A DNA stretch of 64,000 nucleotides from Daphnia pulex (taxonomy: Eukaryota > Arthropoda > Branchiopoda > Diplostraca > Daphniidae), in contig NC_060020.1 of the NCBI RefSeq assembly GCF_021134715.1, positions 3,782,001 to 3,846,000 of the forward strand, written 5' to 3'. This document shows positions 37,791-50,526 of this stretch, piece by piece. Each line of letters begins with the position of its first letter. Within the stretch, counting starts at the first letter, position 1. A program made the translations under genes and the position numbers. The notes under the pieces were generated by a model, which ran no database searches, was not told where the DNA came from, and saw only the letters and a program-made list of their open reading frames with translations.

Positions 37791-40700
37791 ACGGACTTGA
37801 ATGCTAAACTGGTTAGGAAACAATTTCCACCCCTTTTTTCTCCGCTTTTAACATTTTTTGGGTTATTTGATGTCGAAAGAATCGGTCAATTTAGTCCCGA
37901 GCGACAGTCCAACGATCTTCTGTTTGTTCAATTCAGTGGTCGGCCATAATTCTACATGATTTCTCATTTCCCCCCTTTGGCCGGCTCAAAAAGTGACTTG
38001 TCTCCGGAATTTTTCTAGTTTCTCCCTGGTACACAATACGACCGCGGGATAGTCTTGACGTCGTGCGTGAATTGAGCCGTGGTAGAGCGAGAGACTCTAC
38101 GACCCTAAACAACAAATGAGCTACTCTGCGGCGGCGTCGATAGTAACTCTCTCCCTTCTCCCACCTCCCAACTTGTTTGCTCGCAGATGAGGAGGAAAGC
38201 AAAGTGAATTAGTTTGAGATCCGCAGAAAACACTTACCGGGGCCGTCGCCGTCGCATCAACCGCCAACGCTCGAAAACTTTGACAGCCCCACCAGTCGTC
38301 GGCCGTATAAGAAGCTTCTGGCCGGAGAAATCGAATCTGCATTGACATTTTCATTTTCCCAGTGAAAAAAAAAAGAGGGGAAAAAAAAGGGGAGCGGGAT
38401 AATTGAACAGGAGAGATTGAAGGCTTTATAGAGAGGCAGGAGCTCACTTGATGGTGTCTGTTGTTCCAGGATATTGCCTCCTGGAAGTAGGTTCCCTTTT
38501 GTTTTTCCTGTTTTGTTATTTTCCAAGGAAAAGAAGAAGAAGGAGACGATCTTTTTCTTAACCCCGCGGGAGGATGAAACTTGCATTCGCCGGCACACGC
38601 CGACACATGGAAGGGGTGGAAGGGTGGGGGGAGAGAAAATGGGTGAATGTAATCAATACTGTCGTCTGCGGAGGGCGGCCTATATTGAGAGCAAGATGCT
38701 CCTCTCCGTACGGGAGAAACAGCTGCCGCAACTGCACACACACACAGGCATCTAACGTTTGTTGGGAAAGTTCCCCAGGTCAGTTACAGAAAAAAAAATA
38801 TCGGCCGAGATGAAAAACTTTTCTTTTTTTTTTTTTCTTCCGGGCCGGTCGTATAATAATATCTGAGCGAGTGGGAGTAGCAGCAGCAGCAGCCAACGTG
38901 ACCGCCAACGTTTTCTTTATTGGCGTTCGGTCGTCGAGATGGACTATGGCTTCAATTACTTACTTCGACATTTGTGCCGTGAACGGACGGGAGAGACCCC
39001 CTTTTTTCTCGCTGCAGTCTTACAATATCATGTCTGGGAAAAAAGTATTGGCTGGGGTTGGAAAAAAAAATCAGTTGAGCGGGCGTCCATCCATCCATCC
39101 GCTTCTTTATTTCTTTTGTCGGGGAGCAGTTGTTGACTGGGCGATGTCTCGCGTGCGTGATTATTCAAGCCGGATACATCATCAATGACTTAAGGCGTTT
39201 GGCTGTCGGTCGGTTGGCGTGCCAGAGATTCGTTTCTCTCGCAATCACCGCGAATCAAACGCCGGCAAACGGAGGGGGAGGGGGGAAGTGAAAAGTTGAT
39301 GGGACTTTGATGTCGAACGATTTTTTTTTCGGGATGGAAGGAAAGGCGATTTCCTCTTTCTCTTGCCGATTGTATCGGGGGCGCTCTTTGATTTCTTATT
39401 TTTAAGTCGATCCGACGAGCGTCTTAGACACATCTATAGGATCGGATGAACATTAGTTGGTGCACGCCTCTTTACTTTTGCCTCTTGTCTTTGACTTTTT
39501 TTTTCATTCGATTGGTCTGAAGAAGATCGACTCTGAATCGATCAAGGAGAGATACGGTCGAACGTATTTCGCCGCATCGTCGCGACTGTTGGGCACCGCT
39601 CTCCAATGTTTTACGGGATCGAAATGGCTAACGCGATGGCGGGGTGTAACTCTTTCTTCTGCCGTTGCGTCTCTTTTGTTACCTCGTTTGGCCGATGTGT
39701 TGCATGAGGAGAAAGAGAGAAATAGATTTTGATTCACTGATGGAATCGTCTGGGCTGTGTGTGTGTCGACATATCATCTCTTTTGCTTGGTTTCATTTCG
39801 TTTGATTCGTTGCCAACCGTCGCCATCAACCCAATGGCACAGGCCATTTCAATATTGATATATCTGACAATATCTTTCAGTTGTCTTGCTTCTTTATTGT
39901 CGGACCAATTTCACTTGCGAGCTCTTCTTTTTCCCCCCTTTGCAACAACATCTCTCGTTGTAGTAGTAGTAGTCGATGATATATATCTATTTGTTGATTC
40001 AGCCGACCGACGACAATCTTACCTATTCCGCATACAAGTAGTACACGGGAAACAGAAATGGGGGGGACAAAACAAATACAGAGACTTTTCCAATGTCGTT
40101 TTCTTTATCGACGCTCGACTTGACACGGTAAATATATTCCGTATACAGTGTGTGTGTGTGTGGATGTAAACCAATAGTCTCCTTTCTAGCGTATATATAG
40201 AGTTGACAGGCAACACGGGCAGGATGGCGTAGAATTCGGGGGAAGTCCTTCTCTCTCCGACGACGACGACGACAGAGACTCGACGAGGGACGTTTAGGAG
40301 CATCAACTGGATCGTCGATGATAAAAGCTTTAGAAGTTATATTTTTATCTACCTGAAATCGGGTTTGGCGAATAATAAAAGGGGGGAGGGGAAATAGAGT
40401 TTACGAAAGAAAAGAAAAAGGACCGAGCCCACCGTTTGACGACCTTTTGGCACGACACTTTATAGATACACACACGGCCGATGTATAAATCCGGAGCGCG
40501 GGAGCCGCCCATCCAGCCCCATTTCGATAGATCTGTATGGGTGGGTCTTATATATATTTGATACGACTATACGCGGTTATTATTTATTGTATTCTTCATC
40601 TTCTTCGCTTCTATAAGCGCCGGAAAATGTCATCGACGAGCTGCCAACCCCCCGCTCTCAATGTGCGTATATAGACCTCCTTTTCCCATTTATTTCTTTT

Positions 40701-43700
40701 AGACGATCCTTTTTTTTCTTTTCTTTTTTTATTTATTCGGATGACTGGATGACACGCCGGAGAATATACATGTGTGTAAACGGTTTTTTTTTCTCCGCCG
40801 AGCAGACCCCCCCCCCCAGTTCAGCTGACGTCATCCCGTTACAGACGTCAAGTTGAAGCTCCAATTGAATCAAGTTGCATAAGAAGCAAAGTGAAAAGAA
40901 AAAAAAGAAAGAGTGCGAGGATCAAAAGAGGAATAAGAGTCCGGACGGGAAGCGACAGCCGGACAAGCCGATTATGAAACGTTTGCTTTTTTTCTATACT
41001 AAAAGCAGACGGACGGACGGACGGGTCACCGGCTATGTGCAACCCGATCGCAAGAGTCTTGCGAGTACAAGTGCACCGAACATTTTGAAAAGTAAAATTG
41101 TCAGTCGCTAAAGTGAATTTTCCAAGTTGCGCACTAAATGGTCTGAAACTGAAAACTCTTGTCGTCATTTGTATGTGTCGTGACGTCAAGGCAGGCAACG
41201 TTTATTGTAAAACAACAAAGAGATTTGATGTCATTTCAACAAGGAAACTTTGGGACTTTCTGCCTCTGCCGGTACATTGTCGTTGGTCGCACAAAAGGAA
41301 TCATTTTTTCTCTCTACAGTTTCTGTCAGACTATTTTCTAGTTTACTTGCTTGCCGATTTGTTTTCCAATCCCATCGTCGTGGCTGATGATTATTCCGTG
41401 CCCGTCCATTAAGTCCACGCTCTTATACGTATACTTTCGACAAGAAGATGTAGGAATGGAATATGGCAACCGAATAGCCAGCCGGCCTATGTAATCTTTT
41501 CAAAACCAGATGATAACAACAAGGGTTGGAACAAAAGGCATCCGCACATCTTGGATGCCTCTCTCGTACATTTGTTCCACTCCTCTCAATTCTTGATGCT
41601 GTAATGAAACGCTTTTCCCTCCCTGTTTTCGGCTTCTATTGCGTCACGGAGCCTCCGACTGTCCGTTTCTTTTAAGTATGCAAAAATAGACAGCGAGCCA
41701 CCATTTTCCGTCGGAAATGACATCTGTTATGTGTGCAGAGACGAATGTCGGGCACACATCCGCTGGAACGACATCATCATCAGTGCGATACAGAAATAGC
41801 GAGTGGGGGGGGGGGATCAAAGGGACTCTACACGCTTTTTTTTTCCAGCAGCTCGACAAGCTTTTCGGGCGTCAATAATTTGATTGTTCCCGCCGACCTC
41901 TTCTTTAAACGTACCAATCACGTCCGCGCCCTCCATTTTTTATTATTTTTTTTCTCGACTGTCAGTCGTGAAGAAAATGTTGTTGTTTACCGTGCTCATT
42001 GCGGCCGTTTATTTTGAATTTTTTTCCTTTTTTTTTTACTGCCTGCCGGCGGTTTGATGGTGTGATGGATGCGGGCGGCCTTTGTCTAAACGCTCCGACT
42101 ATTAAAAGGCAAATTCCCTTTTCTTTTTATCTATATTTTTCTGCGTCTGTTTTTGTGTAAAAGTTGAATGAGGGCGAATACTTTTACTCTTTTTTACGGA
42201 CCTGCTGTTACTGGATGATGTCCGTCCGTCCGTCCGTATATATTTTTCTTCTTATAAGAAAAACGATGAGAAAAGAGCCGTCTGGAACAGTTGACAGTGG
42301 CACAGTTGCAGCGCGGCTGTTGCCTCCTGCCCAGCGGTGGCCGCGCTCCCAACCTGATGCCCGTGTGTTCCGTCATCAGCCAATCTCTACTCGGCCAGGG
42401 CTACGCCACCTTACTGTATGTGCACGACTAGGTCTCTTGTTTACTCTGGCGTTAAACTGGGAAAAAAAAGAGAAGAAAAGAAAAATGACAATTGTTGGTC
42501 GTTTCAACTGTTTCTCTCCGCACGTACGTACTACACGCATACGCAAGACTCACCACCGGTATTTTTGTCCAGTTGGAATGTTCACATTCGAGTTCGTTTC
42601 TCGATTTAATTGTTGAGATTCTGGGAAAACGGAACGTCCGTCTCTGCATTACCACCCCAAATATTCCGTTCAGCGGTGCGGATTGTCATCGCTGCATGTG
42701 GATTCTTTTTGAGTTATTTGAATCGCCCGCCAGTTGCTGTATCGGACGAAATGTCGTGACGAGCCGCAATAAAGACTCCCGGGGTCCGGTCCCATGCATT
42801 TTGTCCCTCGAGTCGACGAGGAATGGCCGTCTCTCTCTCCTTCTCTGGCCTTTCGTTTTCCTTTTGGTGATTGGTTGGTTCTTGGGGACATCACGAGCTC
42901 GTTATAAATACGCACTCGCCCTATGTTGGGAGCGAGGTACGATCGATAGCCAAACGGCACTCAGACACACAGACAAGAGAGGAGAAGCGAAAGCGGACGC
43001 TTAACAGACGGCCGATCGCGTGCCCAAGTGCATGCACCTTGACGATGGGCCCCGGCATATAATATCAATACGTTGGGAGAGAAGCGGAGCGAATCGCTCA
43101 GCTCATTTCTATCGCGCAGCAATCTCCTTGATGACTGGGACGATGGGACCCCGATTTTCACCAAGAGGCACCTTGATGGATGATTGGAGAATATTGTACG
43201 GAACACACCGGAATATGGCGGCGCCGGAACGCGTATTCTTTAAAAAAAAAATGGGCAACAATTTGACGATTTGCCAATACAATCGAACGGAATGGCGAAT
43301 TTGATTGAATTGAACGGGGCCTGGAATTTTTTTTTTGGTCCTGTCCCACGCCCAAAAAAGGGACATTGATGATGCATATAAATGGCCGAGCTCCGACGGA
43401 ATGGTGCCTCCCCAGTTGGAAATTGCGTGCCGATACTGCTAGATACCCTGGCAAGACGGAAGAGGAGCCGGAGCCTATTGTCATGCGTTGCGTGTTTCTA
43501 ATTCGATTGCTCGGCGAAAAACGATGATGGCGGTTCTTCTTCCGGCCCAATTCCAGAGCTCCCCCCCCCCACTTCTTTACCCCGCCGTATTGTAGGTCCG
43601 AGGTAGGACCAAATGGTAGAAAGTCTCTCAAAAAAAGGAGAAAGAAGACAAACGGAAATCAAGTTTTTTTCAATTCTTCAAAAAAGAAATAAGTGCGCAG

Positions 43701-44867
43701 GGTTTATTTCTCTCTTTCTTTCACTCGAGTCGATTTCTTCTTCTTTTCAACGATTTCTGCCAGTGTAATGCATTTAACCGGTGCAGTGATTCAGTCTGTT
43801 TGTGTAGAAACTCGACGACCCTTTTTATTTTTTATTTTTTTCGTCGTTGTTGTTGTTGGTACCGTCCTAGTCAATATTATTTATATCCTTGTTCGTCGTA
43901 GACATACTCTGCTGTTGTAGTAGTAGAAGTCTTCTTCTTCTTTCTTTCTTTCTTTTTCCACTGGCTGCGGTGGAGAAAGAGAAGTCTTATATACTCCCGA
44001 GACGAAACCGTTTTCCGGAACGATTCCGCTGAATTCAAATTGGATTAGTCGCCATGGAAAAAGAAGCGACTAGACTTTGAAATGGATGCCGCTTAAATGG
44101 CATATAGATGCGGGTGGATGGCAATGGCAATGGCATCACCTGGGGTATAATTCGTACTCGTTCGCTTTTGACTGGCCGACTTCTATATTATCATCTCAAA
44201 GGATAATAATCAAGTCAGTAAATCATCACTTTTAAAAATATTAACATGTTTTGTCTACATCGCCCTTTGATGCCGCCCATTTTTTTGTTGTTTTTAATGT
44301 CTGGTCCAATTGAAGTTTTTGAATTGATTTTTTTGTTCTTCCCCAAAAAATGCGCTGTGCACTTTTGATATTTATTTGCACCTTATTCCCGGGGCTTCTT
44401 CTTTTCGCATCTCTCTAGTCCCGCGATGTATTTAAATGCGCGTTTTGTCATGCGCGCGAGCGAAAGGTTGCGAATAAATGCGCTAGCTGTTATTTTCAAA
44501 ACTCGAAATGTCAACCGCCCACGTCGAACGGTGGGGAGGGAGAAAGAACCAGAGAAAGAACGATATAAAAGACTTGGGAAATTGGATTTGCATTAAGTCT
44601 GGAATAAGCCATCCATCATGCGGCCAGGTTTCGGCAGCAGTAAAGACAGCTTCCATTTCCGCTTTTCACTCAGCTGGGCTTGATAATGTTGACGATGGTG
44701 GTGGGGGGATGGGGAAACGTCTTCAGCATTGCGACTGCTCGAGTAGATTTCCCAGTGCCTCCATTGATCGCAGATGCGCCTCGGTGTGTATGCGTTTGTG
44801 TACACTCTGTGTGTGCTAGTGCGTGTGGTCTAGCAGTTTATTCACGTAATGTGTGTATAGATAATAA

Positions 44868-45028
44868 ATGATGGAAGTGAACCTAGACATTGGGGCCGTC
44901 TTGTTGTCTCCCTCTGATTCGCCTCGTTTGATGTCGTCCAATGAAGAGTTGAAAGAAAATGAATGGCGGTTCATCACCACTAGCCAAAGCGGCAGCAGCA
45001 GCAGTCTGGCGCGGCCAAGTTTGATAAG
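44868..45028 (+). CDS. Candidate coding first exon (unidentified protein N-terminus)
   Basis: ATG at 44868 opens 53 codons plus 2 nt to the donor ATAAG|GTACAG. The peptide begins MMEVNLDIGAVLLSPSDSPR, continues with EELKENEWRFITTSQSGSS and ends LARPSLIR. Composition is balanced and not repeat-driven, unlike most open frames here, with a short Ser run from AGC codons. It ends in splice phase 2. No domain is recognised. It could be an alternative first exon of the same plus-strand gene as the WW-domain exon at 50.5 kb, because the phases agree. It could also be chance. Confidence 0.4.
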
Positions 45029-46045
45029 GTACAGCCAACGCTGGTCAAACCGTCACGCAGCTATACAGCAGCTGTTGGATATTGTATTTATATACAAGGC
45101 CATTTCTTATATTTCAGTTTATTTTTTTTTCTCTTTTATTTCTTCCGCCCATCCGCTCGCTTGATGTCGCACATTTGTATAACGCACGGCTTTTATTCAT
45201 GGGAATCGTGACGGGAGTGATTAGTGTGAGTTGTTTGTGCTGGCTGCACTGTGTCTTTGATAGATTTCGTCTAACTGCTATCAAAAGAAACTTTCAAAGA
45301 GACCAAGAGATAATGAATAAGAAGAAAAGTCCGGATTATTTTTTGGGTTGGTTGTTGGTATTTTTCTATCGCCAACCCCCTATTTTTTTAGTATTTTTCG
45401 GCGCGCGTGTTTTGAAATGTCATCGCACCGGACGCTGGCCCGCTGTGTGGCCGATTTTGTCGGACTTGACAAATGTGTTGTCTGGGATGAGATTCCAGCA
45501 GTCGCCACAATATTTGTGTTTTTCTTTTTTTTTAGTTTGAATTTTTATTTGTGGCGAATAGTTTTGGACGACTTGCGAATTTGCGGTAAAAAGGAACAAA
45601 CTGCAAATTCGACACCTGCTCCGATTGGATTTCTGTCGAGTCTAGACCGACAAGCGAATCAAAAACTGTTTTTATTCATTTCCTCAGAGATCCTTTACAA
45701 AATAGGAAAATTGTGAGCCAAGGCGGCGCATAGTACAGTCGGCCACGTAGGTGCGCATGTCTTGTTTGAACCGACTCTGTGCCTTCGCTGCTGTGGCGTG
45801 GGCGCTCTCTCTCTCTCTCAATCATATAACATTCCGCCATCTATCCAGCTGGCCAGTATTGAGGGTGACATTTGTTTATCCGGTTTCCCCTTTCTCGAGT
45901 GTCTCTGACTGTCTGTCTGTCCTTGTATTCTAAAAGCGCTTAGCGCTGCCGCGGCCGAAAGGCTTAAATGTTTGTCTTGTTTCGCTTGGACGGCCCGCCG
46001 CCGCCCTTCGTCTCGACTGGAATTTTTGCCTCCGCACCATCCAGC
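45029..46045. other. Gene-poor stretch
   Basis: This follows the donor of the candidate exon. It is pyrimidine-rich, and open frames such as 45082-45540 are rich in Phe/Leu/Ser. I see nothing else I can support. Confidence 0.45.
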
Positions 46046-46124
46046 GAGTAACAACCGCTCGGCTAGTTAAACTACAACGGTCCGCAATCTCGAGTGTTTG
46101 ACTGCGTGTCGCCATGTTGAGCGC
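46046..46124 (+). promoter_or_regulatory. Candidate first exon with a very short coding start (MLSA)
   Basis: A moderately GC, non-repetitive stretch leads to GTCGCCATGTTGAGCGC followed by the donor GTGAGT at 46125. The ATG at 46114 has a good Kozak context and would contribute 11 nt (phase 2) before splicing. This is weak, because a 3-codon exon cannot be tested by coding content. Confidence 0.2.
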
Positions 46125-48340
46125 GTGAGTGTCGTCAAGGTCGAAACCTCATCATCTCTTAGATGTTCCTCTTTAGTTTTCTTTTTCGCCCGTCTATCTT
46201 TTTAGACAAAACAGATATAGTAGATAAGGCCTTTAGGGCCTCCTTGCTTCTCTTCTTCCTCGTGTGGTCTATGGTCTAGCGGACGCCACGGCTGGCGATT
46301 CGGCGTTCCTTTCAAGACGAATCGAGCGAGAATTTTCTTTTACACTTTCCCTTATTTTTCTTCTTTCTTCTTCTTCTTTTTTATCTTTTATCTTTTCGGT
46401 TCAGCGTGACGGGGGTTTTCTCTATGTATGTACTGTATGTATGTATGTCTACCATCAGGTGTTGTTCGGGCACGCATCCGTCGTCCACCTGTGGTGGGAA
46501 AAAGAGGAACGACGCTGCTGTGGCTCTTGTATTCAGCCGCCGGCTTTTCAATTTCAAAAAAATGGATTCGTTCGCATCGTGAGCGTCCGTCCCCCTCCAT
46601 ATTTTTCTTCTTCTTCGTCTTCTTTTTCTAATATCAGAAAAATAAGATAGATGTGCCATATGTGCCTACGTCTCCTGCCAAGGATATATAGTGTCTATTA
46701 TACTGTATAATCACTCCTGTATATGTAGGTACGTAATAGAAATGTAGCTTCCGGCTTAGAGATATGGTTGCTGCAGCTATTTCTATCCCATTTGACTATA
46801 TAAGACGCGCCCTCTCGACTGCTGCCGCCGCCGCTGTAGTAGTGGCATAGTAGTTGGAGCATCAGTTGCACTCGGCTGTGAAGGCCGTCAAGTTGCCTTT
46901 TTGTCTCTCCTACTCCCGTGGAGAAAAGATTTTTCCACGGGAACGTGTACAAGTGTCCGATAGAGGAAAACAAAATGTTCGTGTGGTGTGACACAAGACG
47001 GGAAATTTTTTGACGTTGTCGAATGATGATCTTTTTTATTTCTTTTAAGAGCTCTCGACTAAATTTAGTCAAGTGATTGTGGCGCCAGGGAATTGAGTGA
47101 TTCGTGTTGACGACATCCGCGGTCATCGCGAGATAGCGACTACTACTACACCGAGAGTCATTGCGTAAATTTGGGTAATTGTATTTATGCAGAGCGGATG
47201 GAAAGTTAAAACAAGAAAAAAGAGTTGTACTAGCCGCTGGGGAGGAAGCCCGCCGCGGCAAATGCGCTTGCAAAAAAAAATAACTTGGACGACAGCGGAG
47301 CACATAATAATAGCAGCAGCGAGTAGCCAAAATGACACGGAATGTCACAATCGTCGAACTGTTAAAAGGATCTCCTTTTCCACTTTGCCGGAGCGTAATA
47401 AATAGCGGACGTTTATCACATTTTTGTCTTCCTTCTCCAGCGAGACAAGACAAACAGTGAAACAAGGCTGCAGCTGCAGCAGCAGCTACAGCTATACCAC
47501 CAACGGGGTGGGCCGTTTTGTGCGGTTGTCGTAACTTTTGTCGTAAATAACGGACATTTAGACCGCCGACTGACAGCCGTAAGGGCGAACCAATATCCGC
47601 TTTTTATTTATCGCACCGAAAAAAGAAAATAAAAACGGGCCAGGAATACAAATAAAACAATTTTTTTGTTTTGTTTTTCTTTTCTTTCTTTCTAGTTAGA
47701 TTCAGTCAATCATTCAACGATAATTGGTTCAAGAAAAAGTAGAGAAAATATATAGGGGAAAAAGGGGGGGGAGCGACAGCTCTTCCAGCGGAGAGGGGAA
47801 AAAGTGATGCTCCGCCTGATTCTATTCAGGTTTAATCGGATTGATATTGCGGCGAACGGTGGCAGCGGCTGGGTTCCTCTACTCCGGTGGGGATGGAGGA
47901 GGCGGAGTGGCGGACGACTTGGTAGAAATGAGAGAGGAAAACTTCAATTTCATTCCGAGATGGAATCAAGTAAAGGAAATAGAACGACGGAGAGGAATAA
48001 GGAATCGCTAGCCGAGCACGCGGAAACGAGCCGGTTTTCCTCATTTGAATATTTCACGATTCCCTCCATTTTTTGTTTTTGATTTATTATTATTATTTTT
48101 CGTAAGAAGAGTAGCTTGTAGTGTACCGAGCAGCTGGTACCCAGAGCAGGCGTGTCTGTACCGAATCTCATTTCTACATCCGAGAGATGATTGGAATGTT
48201 TTAATCATCAATCAGCAGCAAAACGAGGACCTTGTTTTCTTCTTCCCCTTCAAGAAAAGGGGGGTCGGAGGGTAGAAGTAGAAATGATTGAGATTATTAC
48301 AATAAGCAATACAAGAAATCAATAAGGTGGGGCCGGATAA
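46125..48340. other. Gene-poor stretch
   Basis: I see no supportable gene. The long minus-strand frame at 46698-47465 (255 codons) contains repetitive Tyr/Ser/His-rich translation of microsatellite-like sequence, has no recognised domain and no conserved splice boundaries. Alternating CAG/CTG-type sequence lies at 47468-47485. Confidence 0.45.
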
Positions 48341-48349
48341 GATGGCCAA

Positions 48350-48640
48350 TGAGAAAAATCGGGTACACTCTCAATTTTTATAGGATATTCTAATCTTATA
48401 CGTTGGTTTTCCGAGATTCGAATACCTCTTAGCTAGAATAGGTCTGGTAGATGGTCTTACCTATTCTAAATCTTCGACTATCTATAAGACAATCCTTATT
48501 CGAAATAGAATACCCTTCGTACCTCCGGGTATTCTAAGATCGAGTTTGAATAAAACGCCCCCTCCGTATTCGAATTTTTGCATCAGCGTCAGTAAACGTT
48601 GCCATCCAAGAGATATTTATCAATAAAAATCATTTGAAAA
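48350..48640. repeat. Palindrome-rich AT element (possible MITE or satellite fragment)
   Basis: Two perfect 10-bp inverted repeats lie close together: TAGAATAGGT (48434-48443) with ACCTATTCTA (48459-48468), and TAGAATACCC (48506-48515) with GGGTATTCTA (48527-48536). Variants of TATTCTAA and ATTCGAAT recur across the block. The base composition and lack of CT tracts differ from flanking sequence. No transposase is present. It could be a non-autonomous element, a satellite remnant or a structured RNA. Confidence 0.5.
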
Positions 48641-48845
48641 TACAGAATACTGGATAGAAATCCCACAAATAATTCTTAGACACCGGGATTTGATTTAATA
48701 TTGTATAACAGATTTAGCAATATTGAAACAATAAATATTTTTTGTCAAATCTAATTTGAAATATGGCAAACATCCAGCATGCAAAAAAAGTTAATGACGG
48801 TCGTCAGTGCAGACTATTTTGACAGTTATATGATTGAGGGCTTTA

Positions 48846-49212
48846 ATGGAATCTAAAACTTGTATCTCAACTTTATCTGCAGAAGACCTGCTGTTGCATC
48901 TCCTGTCGACTAAAAAACTGCCGGCTGGAATTCCAGAAAAATTGCTAGGTAATATCTATGTAGTAGGAATCTATTTTAAGTTGAACATTTTCTGTGCTGT
49001 GTGTTTGTTGGTTGGTGAGACCCTTTTCCAAAATGTCCATTGATTCTTTTAAATGCTTTTTATGTTCAGTTATAGTTAAAGGCAATTATTCTCAACTGAC
49101 AAGTCACTTGAATCTTTTTCATGGCTTCCTTAAAACAACAGGTCATAGTAACAGAACTTTGTATTGTGGGAACGCTGACTGCAAGGCTGGCTTCAACAGT
49201 TTTGCTAAATGA
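48846..49212 (+). pseudogene. C2H2 zinc-finger protein fragment
   Basis: A first block, MESKTCISTLSAEDLLLHLL and then STKKLPAGIPEKLL, ends at a donor-like GTAATA (48949). A second block from ATG 49033 encodes FKCFLCSVIVKGNYSQLTSH and then LNLFHG, which has C-x2-C and H-x4-H spacing as in a C2H2 finger. Then LYCGNADCKAGFNSFAK starts a second finger but stops at TGA before its histidines. The phases of the two blocks do not match through the acceptors I can see. The truncated second finger and the A-rich sequence right after the stop suggest an inserted and broken gene copy, possibly from a mobile-element-associated family. A short functional gene is less likely. Confidence 0.45.
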
Positions 49213-49268
49213 AATCAACAAAAAAATCAACAAAAACCAACAAACAAATAAACAAACAAAAACACATT
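49213..49268 (+). repeat. A-rich tail after the zinc-finger fragment
   Basis: Repeated AAATCAACAAA/ACAAACAAATAAAC units follow the stop codon directly. They could be the degenerate poly(A) tail of a retroposed copy, or a simple A-rich repeat. Confidence 0.5.
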
Positions 49269-50430
49269 CGTAATTTGTAGGCTGTTAGTCAGCAATGTGG
49301 TCTATATCTATGGACTGTACGGACTGTTGGTTTCATTGATTCGACGAATGAGGAGGACGGTCTCGGTTGTGAGGGGTGAAATCCGGATGAAGATCAATCA
49401 GTGAAAGAAAAAGGCAAAGTCTTGGCGAGTTGAGCTGCTCGTTACGATTCCGGGATTTTTCTGCTCTTGCTTGTTCCTCAGCACACACACACCAGCTGAT
49501 CACTTAACGATACCTCGTTCCATACAGTCGACTCATCCGAAAAGAGATAGTCGTCTATCCTTATTGCTCAGCCACGGTTCGAACTGAGATGGATCCTCCC
49601 TTGCAAACTCTCTCTCTCTCTCTATTTTCTGAATAGAATATTGCTCGGAATATTGACTGAGGCGAAGGGGGGAAACGGTCCATTCTGCGAGAAGAGACTT
49701 GATTTCACAAGTTGACGAAGACGTGATCCATTTTTTCTCCCCCTCTTGGCGCGGTCATATTCGCTGTCATCGTTTCTGTGCCGTATCTTCATCTTTGCAG
49801 CTCGGGACGAAATCGTATGTCTCGCTGTGTCATGTGCGTCATCAATTTCGGCGTTTTTCGGCGGGAGCGGGCGGGACATGCGGTGGTAGTGGGGGGATAC
49901 GGGAAAATGAGCCCGGCGACGGTCTCTGGTTCGGATGAATTGAACGACGGCCATCTGCCAGCTCACAGCAGCCATCCGCGTGCACCCAAGCCAGAAAAGA
50001 AAAAAAAGAAAAATAAATAAAATAAAACCCCCTCCAAGTCGGTCGCTTATTCACTCGCCAAAAACCAGTACTTCTTAGCACAGAGCGCCAATGTAGTTGC
50101 TAGATAGGTTGTTGTAGTACTTATGTAGCCGTTAAAAAAAAAACAGGCAAATGATGTATTTCACGTCAAAAGAGTTCCGGCTCCGACACTAGAAAAGTAG
50201 AAAGCACAGCTTTTCGGTGGACTCGATGCCCAGTTTTTGGGCTACCGGCTGTACTTGACGTCAATGGTGCCACCAGTTTGTTTTCTTTTCTTTTCTCTCC
50301 TATTGTTCGTTATATAGTCTGTCCATCTTGTTTGCCACCTGACTGGCATTGGAGAAAGAAGCGTTACGTCTCAGTTGCTGGCGTCAATGACTAATTGGTT
50401 TCGTTTGTTTTCTGTTTTTCGCTCGTTTGG
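49269..50430. other. Gene-poor stretch upstream of the WW-domain exon
   Basis: This contains (CA)4-5 near 49484, (CT)n at about 49609-49622 and moderately GC-rich sequence near 49850-49930. Open frames on both strands at 49622-50081 overlap and show no domain. Confidence 0.45.
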
Positions 50431-50526
50431 GCCAGTGTAGACGGGGAGCGCTCGCCGTGAAGCTGCAGCTGCTAAGACTGATTCAGTAACTGGTGGCCCG
50501 GAAGGAAAACTGCAGCCCCGTCGTCA
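50431..50526 (+). promoter_or_regulatory. Probable transcription start and 5' UTR of the WW-domain exon
   Basis: Sequence upstream of the ATG at 50527 becomes more balanced, with GGGCCAGTGTAGACGG (CCAGTGT as possible initiator) and CTGCAGCTGCTAAGACTG. No TATA box is seen about 30 bp upstream. A GA-rich or TATA-less start is inferred from position only. Confidence 0.25.

Larger units (their letters stand above)
28706..44867. other. About 16 kb without a supportable gene
   Basis: Intron-like or regulatory sequence with many simple repeats. It includes TACGTACGTACGTA (28774-28787), (CT)n at 29139-29156, (TA)n at 30951-30963 and nested AT palindromes at 32085-32123. CCGG-type palindromes lie at 34112-34127 and 36581-36597. 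A (GTTT)n lies at 37766-37790, C11 near 40808 and G12 near 41806. Open frames of 90-200 codons, such as 38121-38741 and 43158-43631 on the minus strand, show no domain. One frame at 39523-39732 is somewhat protein-like but unassigned. Confidence 0.5.

Noticed and set aside
38121..38741. 206-codon minus-strand open frame
   Set aside because: Ser/Pro/Phe-rich, overlaps other frames on both strands, no domain.
39523..39732. A frame reading KKIDSESIKERYGRTYFAAS with loose resemblance to a BAX-inhibitor/GHITM helix (KDRIHSTYMYLAGS)
   Set aside because: Only a few scattered matches, no splice context and no second conserved segment nearby. Chance is more likely.
46698..47465. 255-codon minus-strand open frame
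   Set aside because: Composition follows local simple sequence; no domain, no start context and a competing frame on the other strand.
49570..49600. tRNA B-box-like GGTTCGAACTG
   Set aside because: No A box, acceptor stem or anticodon arm can be drawn around it.
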